Shown here: one piece after another, positions 8,438 through 15,619 of the stretch
Position numbering within the stretch: position 1 is the first letter of the stretch
Layout: the number at the start of each line of letters is the position of its first letter
Assembly: GCA_019683805.1 (NCBI GenBank)
Contig: JADGHQ010000010.1
Coordinates: 1-56,665, forward strand
Source: Thermoleophilaceae bacterium
GTDB lineage: Bacteria > Actinomycetota > Thermoleophilia > Solirubrobacterales > Thermoleophilaceae
DNA: 56,665 nt
Direction: 5' to 3'
The notes under the pieces: model-generated
Database searches by the model: none
What the model was told of the DNA's origin: nothing
What the model saw: only the letters and a program-made list of their open reading frames with translations
Position numbers and translations under genes: made by a program

Positions 8438-9267
8438 GCGGGATCTCGCTGATCGCGCACCGCTGCCGCACCTCGGACCGCTCGGCGGGCCGCGCGCGCG
8501 GGGTGGACGCGCTCGCGCCGCTCGTCGGCAAGCGCCTCGGGGTCGAGCCGCGGGCGATCGGCACGCCCGCCGAGCCGCGCGAGCAGCGCTTCGACCGCGA
8601 CCTCGCGGACGCGCGCGGCTGTCTGCTCGAGGCGGGCGGCCAGGTGGAGGACGCGCTCGTTCGGGGCGACGTCCCCGTGCTGCTCGCGGGCGAGTGCTCG
8701 GTCGGGCTCACCACGCTGCCCGCCGCGCTGGCGCGCCGTCCGGAGGCGCGCGTGCTGTGGCTCGACGCGCACGGCGACTTCAACACGCCGGAGACCACCG
8801 AGAGCGGGTACCTGGGCGGGATGCCGCTGGCCGGCGCCTGCGGCCTGTGGGACGCGGGCCTCGGCACGTGCCCGATCGACCCCGCGCGCGTCGTGCTCGC
8901 GGGGGTGCGCTCGCTCGGCGGCCCGGAGCGGGCGCTGCTCGAGTCGAGCCCCGTGACCGTAGTCGGCGCGAGCCTCGAGACGCTCGTGTTCACCCAGAAC
9001 GCCCTCGACCGGGCGCCGGTGTACGTACACGTGGACCTCGACGTGATCGACCCAGCGGCGTTCCCGGCGCAGTTCCCCGCGCCCGGCGGGCTTGCGCCGG
9101 ACAAGGTCTACGATCTGCTCGAGGCGGTGGCCGGCGAGTGCGAGATCGTGGGCGTGGAGGTGACCGGGTTCGAGGCGCCCGAGGACGAGCTCGAGCGCCA
9201 GGCGGCCGCCTCCACGGCTCTGCACGTGCTCGAGCCGCTGCTCGACGCGGTGGCGGGCGCCGGCTAG
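8434..9267 (+). CDS. arginase-family (ureohydrolase-fold) protein with altered metal ligand
   Basis: 277-aa ureohydrolase-fold protein. The second metal motif LDAHGDFN (Asp111, His113, Asp115) and the third VHVDLDVIDP (Asp202, Asp204) are intact. The first motif, GGDHS in arginases and agmatinases, reads GECSV, with Cys88 where a His metal ligand is expected. That change occurs in a subset of uncharacterised arginase-family proteins, so the substrate need not be arginine. Starts at TTG 8434 within the stop of the enoyl-CoA hydratase gene, after GGAAGGG, so the two are coupled. The pairing of an amidine hydrolase fold with a crotonase suggests an acyl-CoA route from a nitrogenous compound, which is only a guess. 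Confidence 0.87.
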   Translation: MSGISLIAHRCRTSDRSAGRARGVDALAPLVGKRLGVEPRAIGTPAEPREQRFDRDLADARGCLLEAGGQVEDALVRGDVPVLLAGECSVGLTTLPAALARRPEARVLWLDAHGDFNTPETTESGYLGGMPLAGACGLWDAGLGTCPIDPARVVLAGVRSLGGPERALLESSPVTVVGASLETLVFTQNALDRAPVYVHVDLDVIDPAAFPAQFPAPGGLAPDKVYDLLEAVAGECEIVGVEVTGFEAPEDELERQAAASTALHVLEPLLDAVAGAG

Positions 9268-9308
9268 CCGCGCGCCGGCGGCCCGGGGCCCGGCCGCGCC
9301 GGCCCGGG

Positions 9309-9357
9309 TTGACGCTCGGTCGCCGGATCCGTCAGATTGAGAAGTAGCACTTCCCAC
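9309..9357 (+). promoter_or_regulatory. candidate promoter/operator of the carboxylase-BKACE operon
   Basis: TTGACG (9309-9314), 17 bases, then TCAGAT (9332-9337) forms a possible promoter. Immediately after it lies GAAGT-AGC-ACTTC (9341-9353), a perfect 5+5 inverted repeat, inside the block TTGAG, 7 bases, ACTTCCCAC shared with the dehydrogenase promoter at 4774-4792. The location around the probable start of transcription suits a repressor site; the MerR protein at the end of this operon is the nearest candidate. Inference from pattern only. Confidence 0.4.
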
Positions 9358-9381
9358 TTCCGACGGAGGATCCCCCCAGCG

Positions 9382-10959
9382 ATGTCCGCTACCGAAGCCG
9401 CCCCGCAGTCGATCCTGAGACCGCTCGTCGAGGAGCTCCACGAGCGGCGCGAGCGCGCGAAGCTCGGAGGCGGCGAGGAGAAGATCGAGCGCCAGCACTC
9501 GCTCGGGAAGCTGACGGCGCGCGAGCGGATCGACCTGCTGGTCGACGAGGGAACCTTCACCGAGCTCGGCATCCACGCCGGCCCGCACTTCTCGCAGCGC
9601 GCGATGGACGGCGTCGAGGCGCCGGCGGACGGCGTCATCACCGGCTACGGCAAGGTGGACGGCCGGCTCGTCGCGGTCTGCGCCTACGACTTCACGGTGA
9701 TGGCGGGCGCGATGGGGATGACCGGCGAGATCAAGGTCGGCCGCCTGCGCGAGCTCGCCCTGCAGAAGCGCATCCCGTTCATCTGGCTGCTCGACTCGGC
9801 CGGCGCGCGCATCCAGGAGGCCGCCGGCTCGCTGTTCGCGGGCTCCGGCCACCTCTTCCGCGAGGAGGTGATCATGAGCGGCGTGATCCCGCAGATCGCC
9901 GCCCTGATGGGGCCGTGCGCGGCCGGGACCGCCTACATCCCCGGGCTCGCCGACTTCGTGCCGATGGTGAAGGGCCGCGGCTCGATGGCGCTCGCCGGCC
10001 CGCACCTCACCAAGGCGGTGACCGGAGAGGACGTGACCCAGGAGGAGCTCGGCGGCTCGCGCGTGCACTGCCGCGTCTCCGGCGTCGGCGACCTCGAGGT
10101 GAAGTCGGACGAGGAGTGCATCCGGCGGATCAAGGAGTACCTCTCCTACTTCCCGCAGAGCTGCGAGGAGCGCCCGCCGCGGATCGAGTGCGCCGACCCG
10201 GTCGACCGCATGGACGACGACCTGCTCGACGTGCTCCCCGACTCGGCGCGCAAGCCCTACGACATGTACGAGGTGATCCGCCGGATCGTCGACGACGGCG
10301 AGTGGTTCGACATCAAGCCGCAGTTCGCCAAGACGATCATCACCTGCCTCGCGCGCATGGGCGGGCGCCCGGTCGGCATCGTCGCCAACCAGCCGAAGCA
10401 GCTCGGCGGCATCCTCGAAAACGACTCGGCGGACAAGGCGGCGCGCTTCATCAACCTCTGCGACGCCTTCAACATCCCGCTGCTCTTCCTGCAGGACGTG
10501 CCCGGCTTCATGGTCGGGACGAAGGTCGAGCAGGCGGGCATCATCCGCCACGGCGCGAAGATGCTCTACGCGGTGTCCCGCGCGACGGTGCCGAAGATCA
10601 CCGTGATCGTGCGCAAGGCCTACGGCGCCGGCTACTACGTCATGTGCGGCAAGGCGTACGAGCCCGACCTGATCGTCGCCTGGCCCACCGCGGAGATCTC
10701 GGTGATGGGGCCCGAGGGCGCGGTCAACATCATCTTCCGCAAGCAGATCGAGCAGGCCGAGGACCCCGAAGCCAAGCGCGCCGAGCTGATCGCCGGGATC
10801 CGCGAGACGATCGACCCCTACCTCGCCGCGCGCAACGGGATGATCGACGACATCATCGACCCGCGCGAGACGCGGCCCACGGTGATCCGGGCGCTCGAGA
10901 TGGCGGAGGGCAAGCGCGTCGAGCGGCCCTGGAAGAAGCACGGTGTGATGCCGGTGTGA
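9382..10959 (+). CDS. acyl-CoA carboxylase, beta (carboxyltransferase) subunit
   Basis: Biotin-dependent carboxyltransferase of the propionyl-/methylcrotonyl-/acyl-CoA carboxylase family, 525 aa. N- and C-terminal crotonase-like halves are visible. The acyl-CoA site includes LLDSAGARIQEAAGSLF and GTAYIPGLADFVPMVKG. The biotin-side half has KAYGAGYYVMCGKAYEPDL and WPTAEISVMGPEGAVNIIF, with oxyanion glycines. It transfers CO2 from carboxybiotin to an acyl-CoA and needs a partner alpha subunit, which is not in this window. ATG 9382 follows GGAGGA with a longish 12-base spacing; an upstream in-frame start at 9337 would add 15 unconserved residues. First gene of an operon running to 13807. Confidence 0.95.
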   Translation: MSATEAAPQSILRPLVEELHERRERAKLGGGEEKIERQHSLGKLTARERIDLLVDEGTFTELGIHAGPHFSQRAMDGVEAPADGVITGYGKVDGRLVAVCAYDFTVMAGAMGMTGEIKVGRLRELALQKRIPFIWLLDSAGARIQEAAGSLFAGSGHLFREEVIMSGVIPQIAALMGPCAAGTAYIPGLADFVPMVKGRGSMALAGPHLTKAVTGEDVTQEELGGSRVHCRVSGVGDLEVKSDEECIRRIKEYLSYFPQSCEERPPRIECADPVDRMDDDLLDVLPDSARKPYDMYEVIRRIVDDGEWFDIKPQFAKTIITCLARMGGRPVGIVANQPKQLGGILENDSADKAARFINLCDAFNIPLLFLQDVPGFMVGTKVEQAGIIRHGAKMLYAVSRATVPKITVIVRKAYGAGYYVMCGKAYEPDLIVAWPTAEISVMGPEGAVNIIFRKQIEQAEDPEAKRAELIAGIRETIDPYLAARNGMIDDIIDPRETRPTVIRALEMAEGKRVERPWKKHGVMPV

Positions 10960-10990
10960 GCGCGAGGACCCGAGTGCGATTGGAGGCAGA

Positions 10991-11875
10991 GTGAGCGTCG
11001 AGGACCCGGTGATCATCACGTGCGCGATCTCGGGCGCCGTCGCGAGCCGCGAGCAGTGCCCGGCGATCCCGTACACCCCGGAGGAGTACGCGGCCGAGGC
11101 TCGCCGGATCGTGGACGAGGGCGGCTCGATGATCCACATCCACGCGCGCAAGCCGGACGGCACGCCGAGCTACGACGTGGAGGACTTCCGCGCTATCACG
11201 GAGGCGATCCTCGCCGAGGTCGACGACGTCATCATCAACTACTCGACCGGCGCGATCGGCGTGCCCGTGGAGAAGCGCGTCGAGTACCTGCGCGTGCTGC
11301 GGCCCGACGTGGCCGCGCTCAACATGGGCTCGATGAACTACGCGAAGTACTCGCCGCGGCGCAAGGACTTCGTGTTCAAGGCCGTGTTCGAGAACAGCTT
11401 CGACACGATCGCGGCGCTGCTCGAGCCGATGCGCGAGCTCGGCATCCGCCCCGAGCACGAGTGCTTCGACTCGGGCCACATCGCGAACCTCGACCCCCTG
11501 CTCGACATGGGGCTGCTCGAGCAGCCGCTGCAGATCTCCTGCGTGATGGGCGTCATCGGGGGCATCCGGCCGACTGCGCGGAACCTCGCGCACATGGCCG
11601 ACCAGATCCCGGGCGGCCCGGACGGGCCGGCGAACTGGGGGGTGATCGGCATCAGCCGCGACCAGTGGCGGCTCGTGGCCGCCGCGCTCGCGCTCGGCGG
11701 CAACATCCGCGTGGGTCTCGAGGACAACTTCTATCTCCCGAGCGGCGAGATGGCCCGCTCGAACGGCGACCTCGTCGCCAAGGCGCGCCAGATGACCGAG
11801 GACGTGGGCCGGCGGCCGGCCACGGTCGCAGAGGCGCGCGAGCTGCTCGGGACTCCGAAGCGGGCGGTGGCCTGA
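10991..11875 (+). CDS. beta-keto acid cleavage enzyme (BKACE, DUF849)
   Basis: 294-aa TIM-barrel protein of the BKACE family, named after 3-keto-5-aminohexanoate cleavage enzyme. Members condense a beta-keto acid with acetyl-CoA to give acetoacetate and a new acyl-CoA, using zinc. Visible: VIITCAISGAVASREQCPAIP at the start, MIHIHARKPDG with the zinc-binding HxH (about 47-49), SFDTI, the HECFDSGHI segment, VMGVIGG and GGNIRVGLEDNFYLPSGE near the C terminus. GTG start at 10991 with GGAGGCAGA close upstream. It lies between a carboxylase subunit and a racemase-like protein on one transcript, so it probably feeds an unusual acid into acyl-CoA degradation; which acid cannot be told. Confidence 0.92.
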   Translation: MSVEDPVIITCAISGAVASREQCPAIPYTPEEYAAEARRIVDEGGSMIHIHARKPDGTPSYDVEDFRAITEAILAEVDDVIINYSTGAIGVPVEKRVEYLRVLRPDVAALNMGSMNYAKYSPRRKDFVFKAVFENSFDTIAALLEPMRELGIRPEHECFDSGHIANLDPLLDMGLLEQPLQISCVMGVIGGIRPTARNLAHMADQIPGGPDGPANWGVIGISRDQWRLVAAALALGGNIRVGLEDNFYLPSGEMARSNGDLVAKARQMTEDVGRRPATVAEARELLGTPKRAVA

Positions 11876-11876
11876 G

Positions 11877-13100
11877 GTGTCCGCGCTCGAGGGCATCCGC
11901 GTGCTCGACCTCTCCCGGCTGCTGCCGGGCGGCTTCTGCTCGCTGCTGCTCGCCGACTTCGGCGCCGAGGTGCTGAAGGTCGAGGACACGGGCCTGGGCG
12001 ACTACATCCGCTGGTCGCCGCCCTTCTACGAGGGCGCGGAGGACTCCGCGAAGTCGGCGCTCTACCTCGCGCTCAACCGCGGCAAGCGCTCGATCCGGCT
12101 GAACCTCAAGGAGGAGCGCGGGCGCGAGCTGCTGGTCGAGCTCGTGCGCGAGTACGACGTGCTGCTCGAGTCCTTCCGCCCGGGCGTGCTCGACCGCCTC
12201 GGCGTGGGCTACGAGCGCCTGCGACAGGAGAACCCCCGTCTCGTCTACTGCGCGATCACGGGCTACGGGCAGGACGGGCCCTACCGGGACCGCGCGGGGC
12301 ACGACATGAACTACCTCGGGCTCGTCGGGCTGCTCGGGCTGACGGGCGAGCGCGACGGCCCGCCGGTCCAGTCGGCCGGGCAGATCGCCGACATCGGCGG
12401 CGGCGCGCTGATGGCGGCGTTCGGGATCCTGGCGGCGCTGCGCGAGCGCGACCGCTCCGGCGAGGGGCAGCTGGTCGACGTGTCGATGGCGCACGGCGCG
12501 CTCTCCTGGCTTGCGATGGTCGCCGGGCGCTACTTCGCCGACGGCGTGCCGCCGCGCCGGGGCGGGCTCGAGCTCGCCGGCGGTCTGATCTGCTACCGCC
12601 CCTACGCGTGCAGGGACGGCTGGGTCACGCTCGGGGCCCTCGAGCCGAAGTTCTGGCAGGCGTGGTGCCGCGGCGTGGGTCGCGAGGACCTGATCGAGAA
12701 GCAGTTCGAGGCGCCGGGGTCGGAGGCGCACGCCGAGGTGGAGCGGATCTTCCTCGAGCGCACCCGCGAGGAGTGGCAGCGGTTCGCGTCCGAGCACGAC
12801 TGCTGCCTCGAGCCGGTGCTCGAGCTGGAGGAGGCGCTCGACTCGGAGCTCGTGCGCGCGCGCGAGATGGTGGTCGAGCTCGAGCAGCCGGGCGTCGAGG
12901 GCGGCGTGCGCCAGCTCGGCGTGCCGGTCAAGCTCAGCCGCACGCCGGGCGGGCCGGCCGGCCCGGCGCCGGTGCTCGGCGCCGACACGCACGCGGTGCT
13001 CTCCTCGCTCGGCTACTCCGCGGAGGAGATCGCGGAGCTCGAGCGGGCCGGCGCGGTGGCGGGACCGACGGCGGGCGCGCGCGGGAGCTTCCTAGCATGA
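11877..13100 (+). CDS. CoA-transferase family III, alpha-methylacyl-CoA racemase-like
   Basis: 407-aa member of the CaiB/BaiF fold. The segment AGHDMNYLGLVGLLG (His142) and QIADIGGGALMAAFG (Asp172) match the catalytic His and Asp of alpha-methylacyl-CoA racemases, including their 30-residue spacing (His126/Asp156 in the mycobacterial enzyme). Formyl-CoA-transferase-type members lack this His. It therefore more likely inverts a 2-methyl centre of acyl-CoA than moves CoA, allowing beta-oxidation of branched chains. GTG start at 11877, one base after the BKACE stop; its own stop overlaps the MerR start by 4 bases. The C-terminal 80 residues are the usual small domain of the family. Confidence 0.88.
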   Translation: MSALEGIRVLDLSRLLPGGFCSLLLADFGAEVLKVEDTGLGDYIRWSPPFYEGAEDSAKSALYLALNRGKRSIRLNLKEERGRELLVELVREYDVLLESFRPGVLDRLGVGYERLRQENPRLVYCAITGYGQDGPYRDRAGHDMNYLGLVGLLGLTGERDGPPVQSAGQIADIGGGALMAAFGILAALRERDRSGEGQLVDVSMAHGALSWLAMVAGRYFADGVPPRRGGLELAGGLICYRPYACRDGWVTLGALEPKFWQAWCRGVGREDLIEKQFEAPGSEAHAEVERIFLERTREEWQRFASEHDCCLEPVLELEEALDSELVRAREMVVELEQPGVEGGVRQLGVPVKLSRTPGGPAGPAPVLGADTHAVLSSLGYSAEEIAELERAGAVAGPTAGARGSFLA

Positions 13101-13807
13101 GCGCGAACGGGCGCGGGGGCGGGCTGCTCAAGATGCGCGAGCTCGCGGAGGCGAGCGGCGTCAGCACGGGCACGATCAAGCACTACCTGCGCGAGGGCCT
13201 GCTGCCCGAGCCGGTGAAGACCTCGCGCAACATGGCCTACTACCCGCCCGAGTTCGTCGAGCGGATCAAGCTCATCAAGCAGCTCCAGGAGGATCGCTTC
13301 ATGCCGCTCAAGGCGATCCGCTCGCTGCTCGAGGAGGACCCCGAGCGCGCGCGCAGGCTGGTCGAGCTCGAGGACCGCATCCTCGAGCGCGCGCTCGCCG
13401 GCGAGCGGCCGCGCGTGTCCGCGGCCGAGGTGAGGCGCCGCTACGACATGCCGCAGGAGGTGCTCGACCGGCTCGCGGAGCTCGGCGTGCTCACGCCCGA
13501 TTCGCGCGGCTACTCGCCGAGCGACGTGAAGATCGTCGAGGCGATCAGCCGCTTCCGCGCCGGCGGCTACGACGAGCGCATCGGCTTCACGGTCTACGAC
13601 ACCCTCCGCTACAAGCGCGCGCTCGAGCAGCTCGTGAAGGAGGAGGTGCAGGTGCTGATGGGGCGCCTCGCGGAGGAGATGCCGCCCGAGCGCGCGGTGG
13701 AGATGATCGAGAGCGGCATCGAGCCGCTGCGCGACCTGATCGCCGCCCTGCACACCAAGACGCTCGTGGCCGAGCTGCGGCGGGCGCGCGAGGCGCGCGC
13801 GGGCTGA
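13097..13807 (+). CDS. MerR-family transcriptional regulator
   Basis: 236-aa regulator. The N terminus has the winged helix MRELAEASGVSTGTIKHYL followed by REGLLPEPVKTSRNMAYY and a helix-rich stretch FVERIKLIKQLQEDRFMPL, typical of MerR proteins. The long C-terminal part (about 100-236) contains a second helix-turn-helix-like piece RRYDMPQEVLDRLAELGVL and has no metal-binding cysteine pattern, so a metal sensor is unlikely. It is translationally coupled (ATGA) to the racemase-like gene. MerR proteins of this shape near acyl-CoA genes often respond to catabolic intermediates; a candidate site is the inverted repeat at 9341-9353. Regulon assignment is inference. Confidence 0.92.
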   Translation: MSANGRGGGLLKMRELAEASGVSTGTIKHYLREGLLPEPVKTSRNMAYYPPEFVERIKLIKQLQEDRFMPLKAIRSLLEEDPERARRLVELEDRILERALAGERPRVSAAEVRRRYDMPQEVLDRLAELGVLTPDSRGYSPSDVKIVEAISRFRAGGYDERIGFTVYDTLRYKRALEQLVKEEVQVLMGRLAEEMPPERAVEMIESGIEPLRDLIAALHTKTLVAELRRAREARAG

Positions 13808-13860
13808 GGGCCCCCCCGGGCGGCTCGTCGTCGCGACCCGATCCGTGCGGCGCCCCCGTC

Positions 13861-13904
13861 CGCGAAGCTCCCGGCGCAACGCGCAGCCTGCCTCGAGCTT
13901 CGCG
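13861..13904. repeat. 10-bp perfect inverted repeat upstream of GT-C-like gene
   Basis: CGCGAAGCTC (13861-13870) and its exact complement GAGCTTCGCG (13895-13904) are separated by 24 bases. The right arm overlaps where the -35 of the next gene would lie (-10 TAGGCT at 13915-13920). It could be a weak terminator of the MerR operon or an operator of the membrane protein gene; there is no T-tract. Confidence 0.5.
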
Positions 13905-13930
13905 TGCCGACCGGTAGGCTCGCGAGCAGC

Positions 13931-15619
13931 GTGATACGTCGTCCAGGCAGAGCCCGATCGCGCCACCGCGCGGCGGCACTCGCCGTGGTGCTGCTCGCGG
14001 TCGCCTTCGCCACCCCTATGCAGCAGCTCGGCTGGGGGCAGACCTCGCAGCTCGCGCTCGTCAAGGCGCTCTCGCACGGCACCGCGCGGATCGACCGCTA
14101 CCACTGGGAGACGCGCGACAAGGCGTGGTACCGGGGTCACTTCTATTCGGTGAAGTCGCCGGGGCTCGCGTTCCTGACGCTGCCGCTCTACGAGCTCGTC
14201 GACTCGCGTGCGTGGAGCCTCTCGAAGCGCGTGGCGGCGCATGCGCGCGCGGGCGGCTCGCGCTGGCACCGGACCTCTCCCTGGGTCGGCCAGTACGGCT
14301 ACGAGGAGCGGATCGCGCGCGCGACTCGTACGACGATCGAGGACGAGACGCCGCTGGCGTGGCTCGTGGGGCTGCTCGGCACCGTCGCGCCGGCGGTCGT
14401 GCTCGTGCTGCTCGTGCGGGCGCTCGCCGAGCGCATCGCGCCGCGCTGGGGCACCGCGACCGGTGTCGCGCTCGGGCTCGGCACGCTCGTGCTGCCGTTC
14501 TCGGGGCTGTTCTTCTCCCACGTGCTCGCGGCCTGCCTCGGGTTCGCGGCCTTCGCCGTCCTCTGGCGCGAGCGCGAGGGGCGGCCGCGGCCGCGGCTCG
14601 TCGCGCTCGCGGGGTTGCTCGCCGGCCTCGCCGTAACCTGCGAGTACCCGCTCGCGCTGGTCGGCGCGATCGTCGGCGCCTACGGCGTCTCCCGCGGACC
14701 CGTGCCGCACCGCGCGCTCGCCTACGCGGCGGGCGCGCTCGTCGGCGTCGCGCCGCTGCTCGCCTACAACTTCGCAGCCTTCGGCACGCCGCTCGAGAAC
14801 GGCTACGCCTATGCCGTGGCGATCCAGGGCGCGACCGGCCACGACGTGCTCGGGCTCAACAGCTCGGGCTTCTTCGGCGTCGGCGCCCCCAGCCTGCGCG
14901 TGGCCGCGGAGCTCCTGCTCGCGGCCAAGGGGCTGCTCGTGATGAGCCCGCTGCTCGCCGCCGGCGCGTTCGGGGTCGTGCTGCTCCACCGCTCCGGCAG
15001 GCGCGCTGAGGCGCTCACGATCGCGGCGGTCGGGCTCGCCTACCTCGTCTACAACTCCGGCTACTACCTGCCCTTCGGCGGCGGCTCGCCGGGCCCGCGC
15101 TTCCTGATCCCGGCGCTCCCCTTCCTCGCGCTGCCGGTCGCGCTCGCGTTCCGGCGCTGGCCGGCGGCCACGCTCGGGCTCGGGGTGGCGTCGGCGGTGA
15201 TGCTCCTGACCGCCACCGCGACGCTGCCGCTGCTCGGCAACCAGGACGCCGGCTTCTGGGCCAGGCTCGCCGCGAGTGGGAACTTCGAGAACACCGTTCT
15301 CAGCGTGCTCGGCCTGGGGCACGGCTGGCTTGCGATCGCGCCGCTCGGGCTGGCGGCGCTCGGCGCGGCCACGGCCGCGGCGCTCGCCACCGGTCGGGTC
15401 CGCGTCACCCGGAGCGACGGCGCGCTGGCCGTGGCGGCGCTCGCCGGCTGGGGCGCCGTGGCGGCGGTCGCGCCGGACCTGCTCGGCCGCGACGCGGACG
15501 TCACCAACACGAGCGGGGCGCTCGCGCTCGTGACGGTGGCGATGGCGTGCGGGCTCGCGGCGGTGGGGGCCGCGGCGGCCGCCGCGGCGCCCAAGCGCTC
15601 TCAGCGGGGAGTCACGTAG
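13931..15619 (+). CDS. polytopic membrane protein, GT-C glycosyltransferase-like
   Basis: Integral membrane protein of 562 aa with about 11-12 hydrophobic segments. After the first helix (about 14-35) it has a long outside loop with RIDRYHWETRDKAWYRG and HFYSVKSPGLAFL, typical of lipid-linked-sugar GT-C enzymes, which keep acidic catalytic residues in the first loop. No experimentally known subfamily can be assigned. I chose GTG 13931 because TAGGCT ends 10 bases before it, the pattern seen before many genes here; an earlier GTG at 13904 is in frame but inside the inverted repeat. Tail-to-tail overlap of 19 bases with the next membrane protein. Likely adds a sugar to an envelope polymer or lipid. 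Confidence 0.8.
   Translation: MIRRPGRARSRHRAAALAVVLLAVAFATPMQQLGWGQTSQLALVKALSHGTARIDRYHWETRDKAWYRGHFYSVKSPGLAFLTLPLYELVDSRAWSLSKRVAAHARAGGSRWHRTSPWVGQYGYEERIARATRTTIEDETPLAWLVGLLGTVAPAVVLVLLVRALAERIAPRWGTATGVALGLGTLVLPFSGLFFSHVLAACLGFAAFAVLWREREGRPRPRLVALAGLLAGLAVTCEYPLALVGAIVGAYGVSRGPVPHRALAYAAGALVGVAPLLAYNFAAFGTPLENGYAYAVAIQGATGHDVLGLNSSGFFGVGAPSLRVAAELLLAAKGLLVMSPLLAAGAFGVVLLHRSGRRAEALTIAAVGLAYLVYNSGYYLPFGGGSPGPRFLIPALPFLALPVALAFRRWPAATLGLGVASAVMLLTATATLPLLGNQDAGFWARLAASGNFENTVLSVLGLGHGWLAIAPLGLAALGAATAAALATGRVRVTRSDGALAVAALAGWGAVAAVAPDLLGRDADVTNTSGALALVTVAMACGLAAVGAAAAAAAPKRSQRGVT

Noticed and set aside
9268-9310. Terminator between the arginase-fold and carboxylase genes
   Set aside because: The run of CCCGG/CCGGG is self-complementary in several registers but gives no single good stem and no T-tract; GC-rich gaps often look like this.
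8101-11163. Long open frame on the minus strand (about 1020 codons)
   Set aside because: It lies antisense to well-supported enoyl-CoA hydratase, arginase-fold, carboxylase and BKACE genes, is His/Arg/Asp-rich in the manner of reversed GC-rich coding DNA, and has no domain I recognise.
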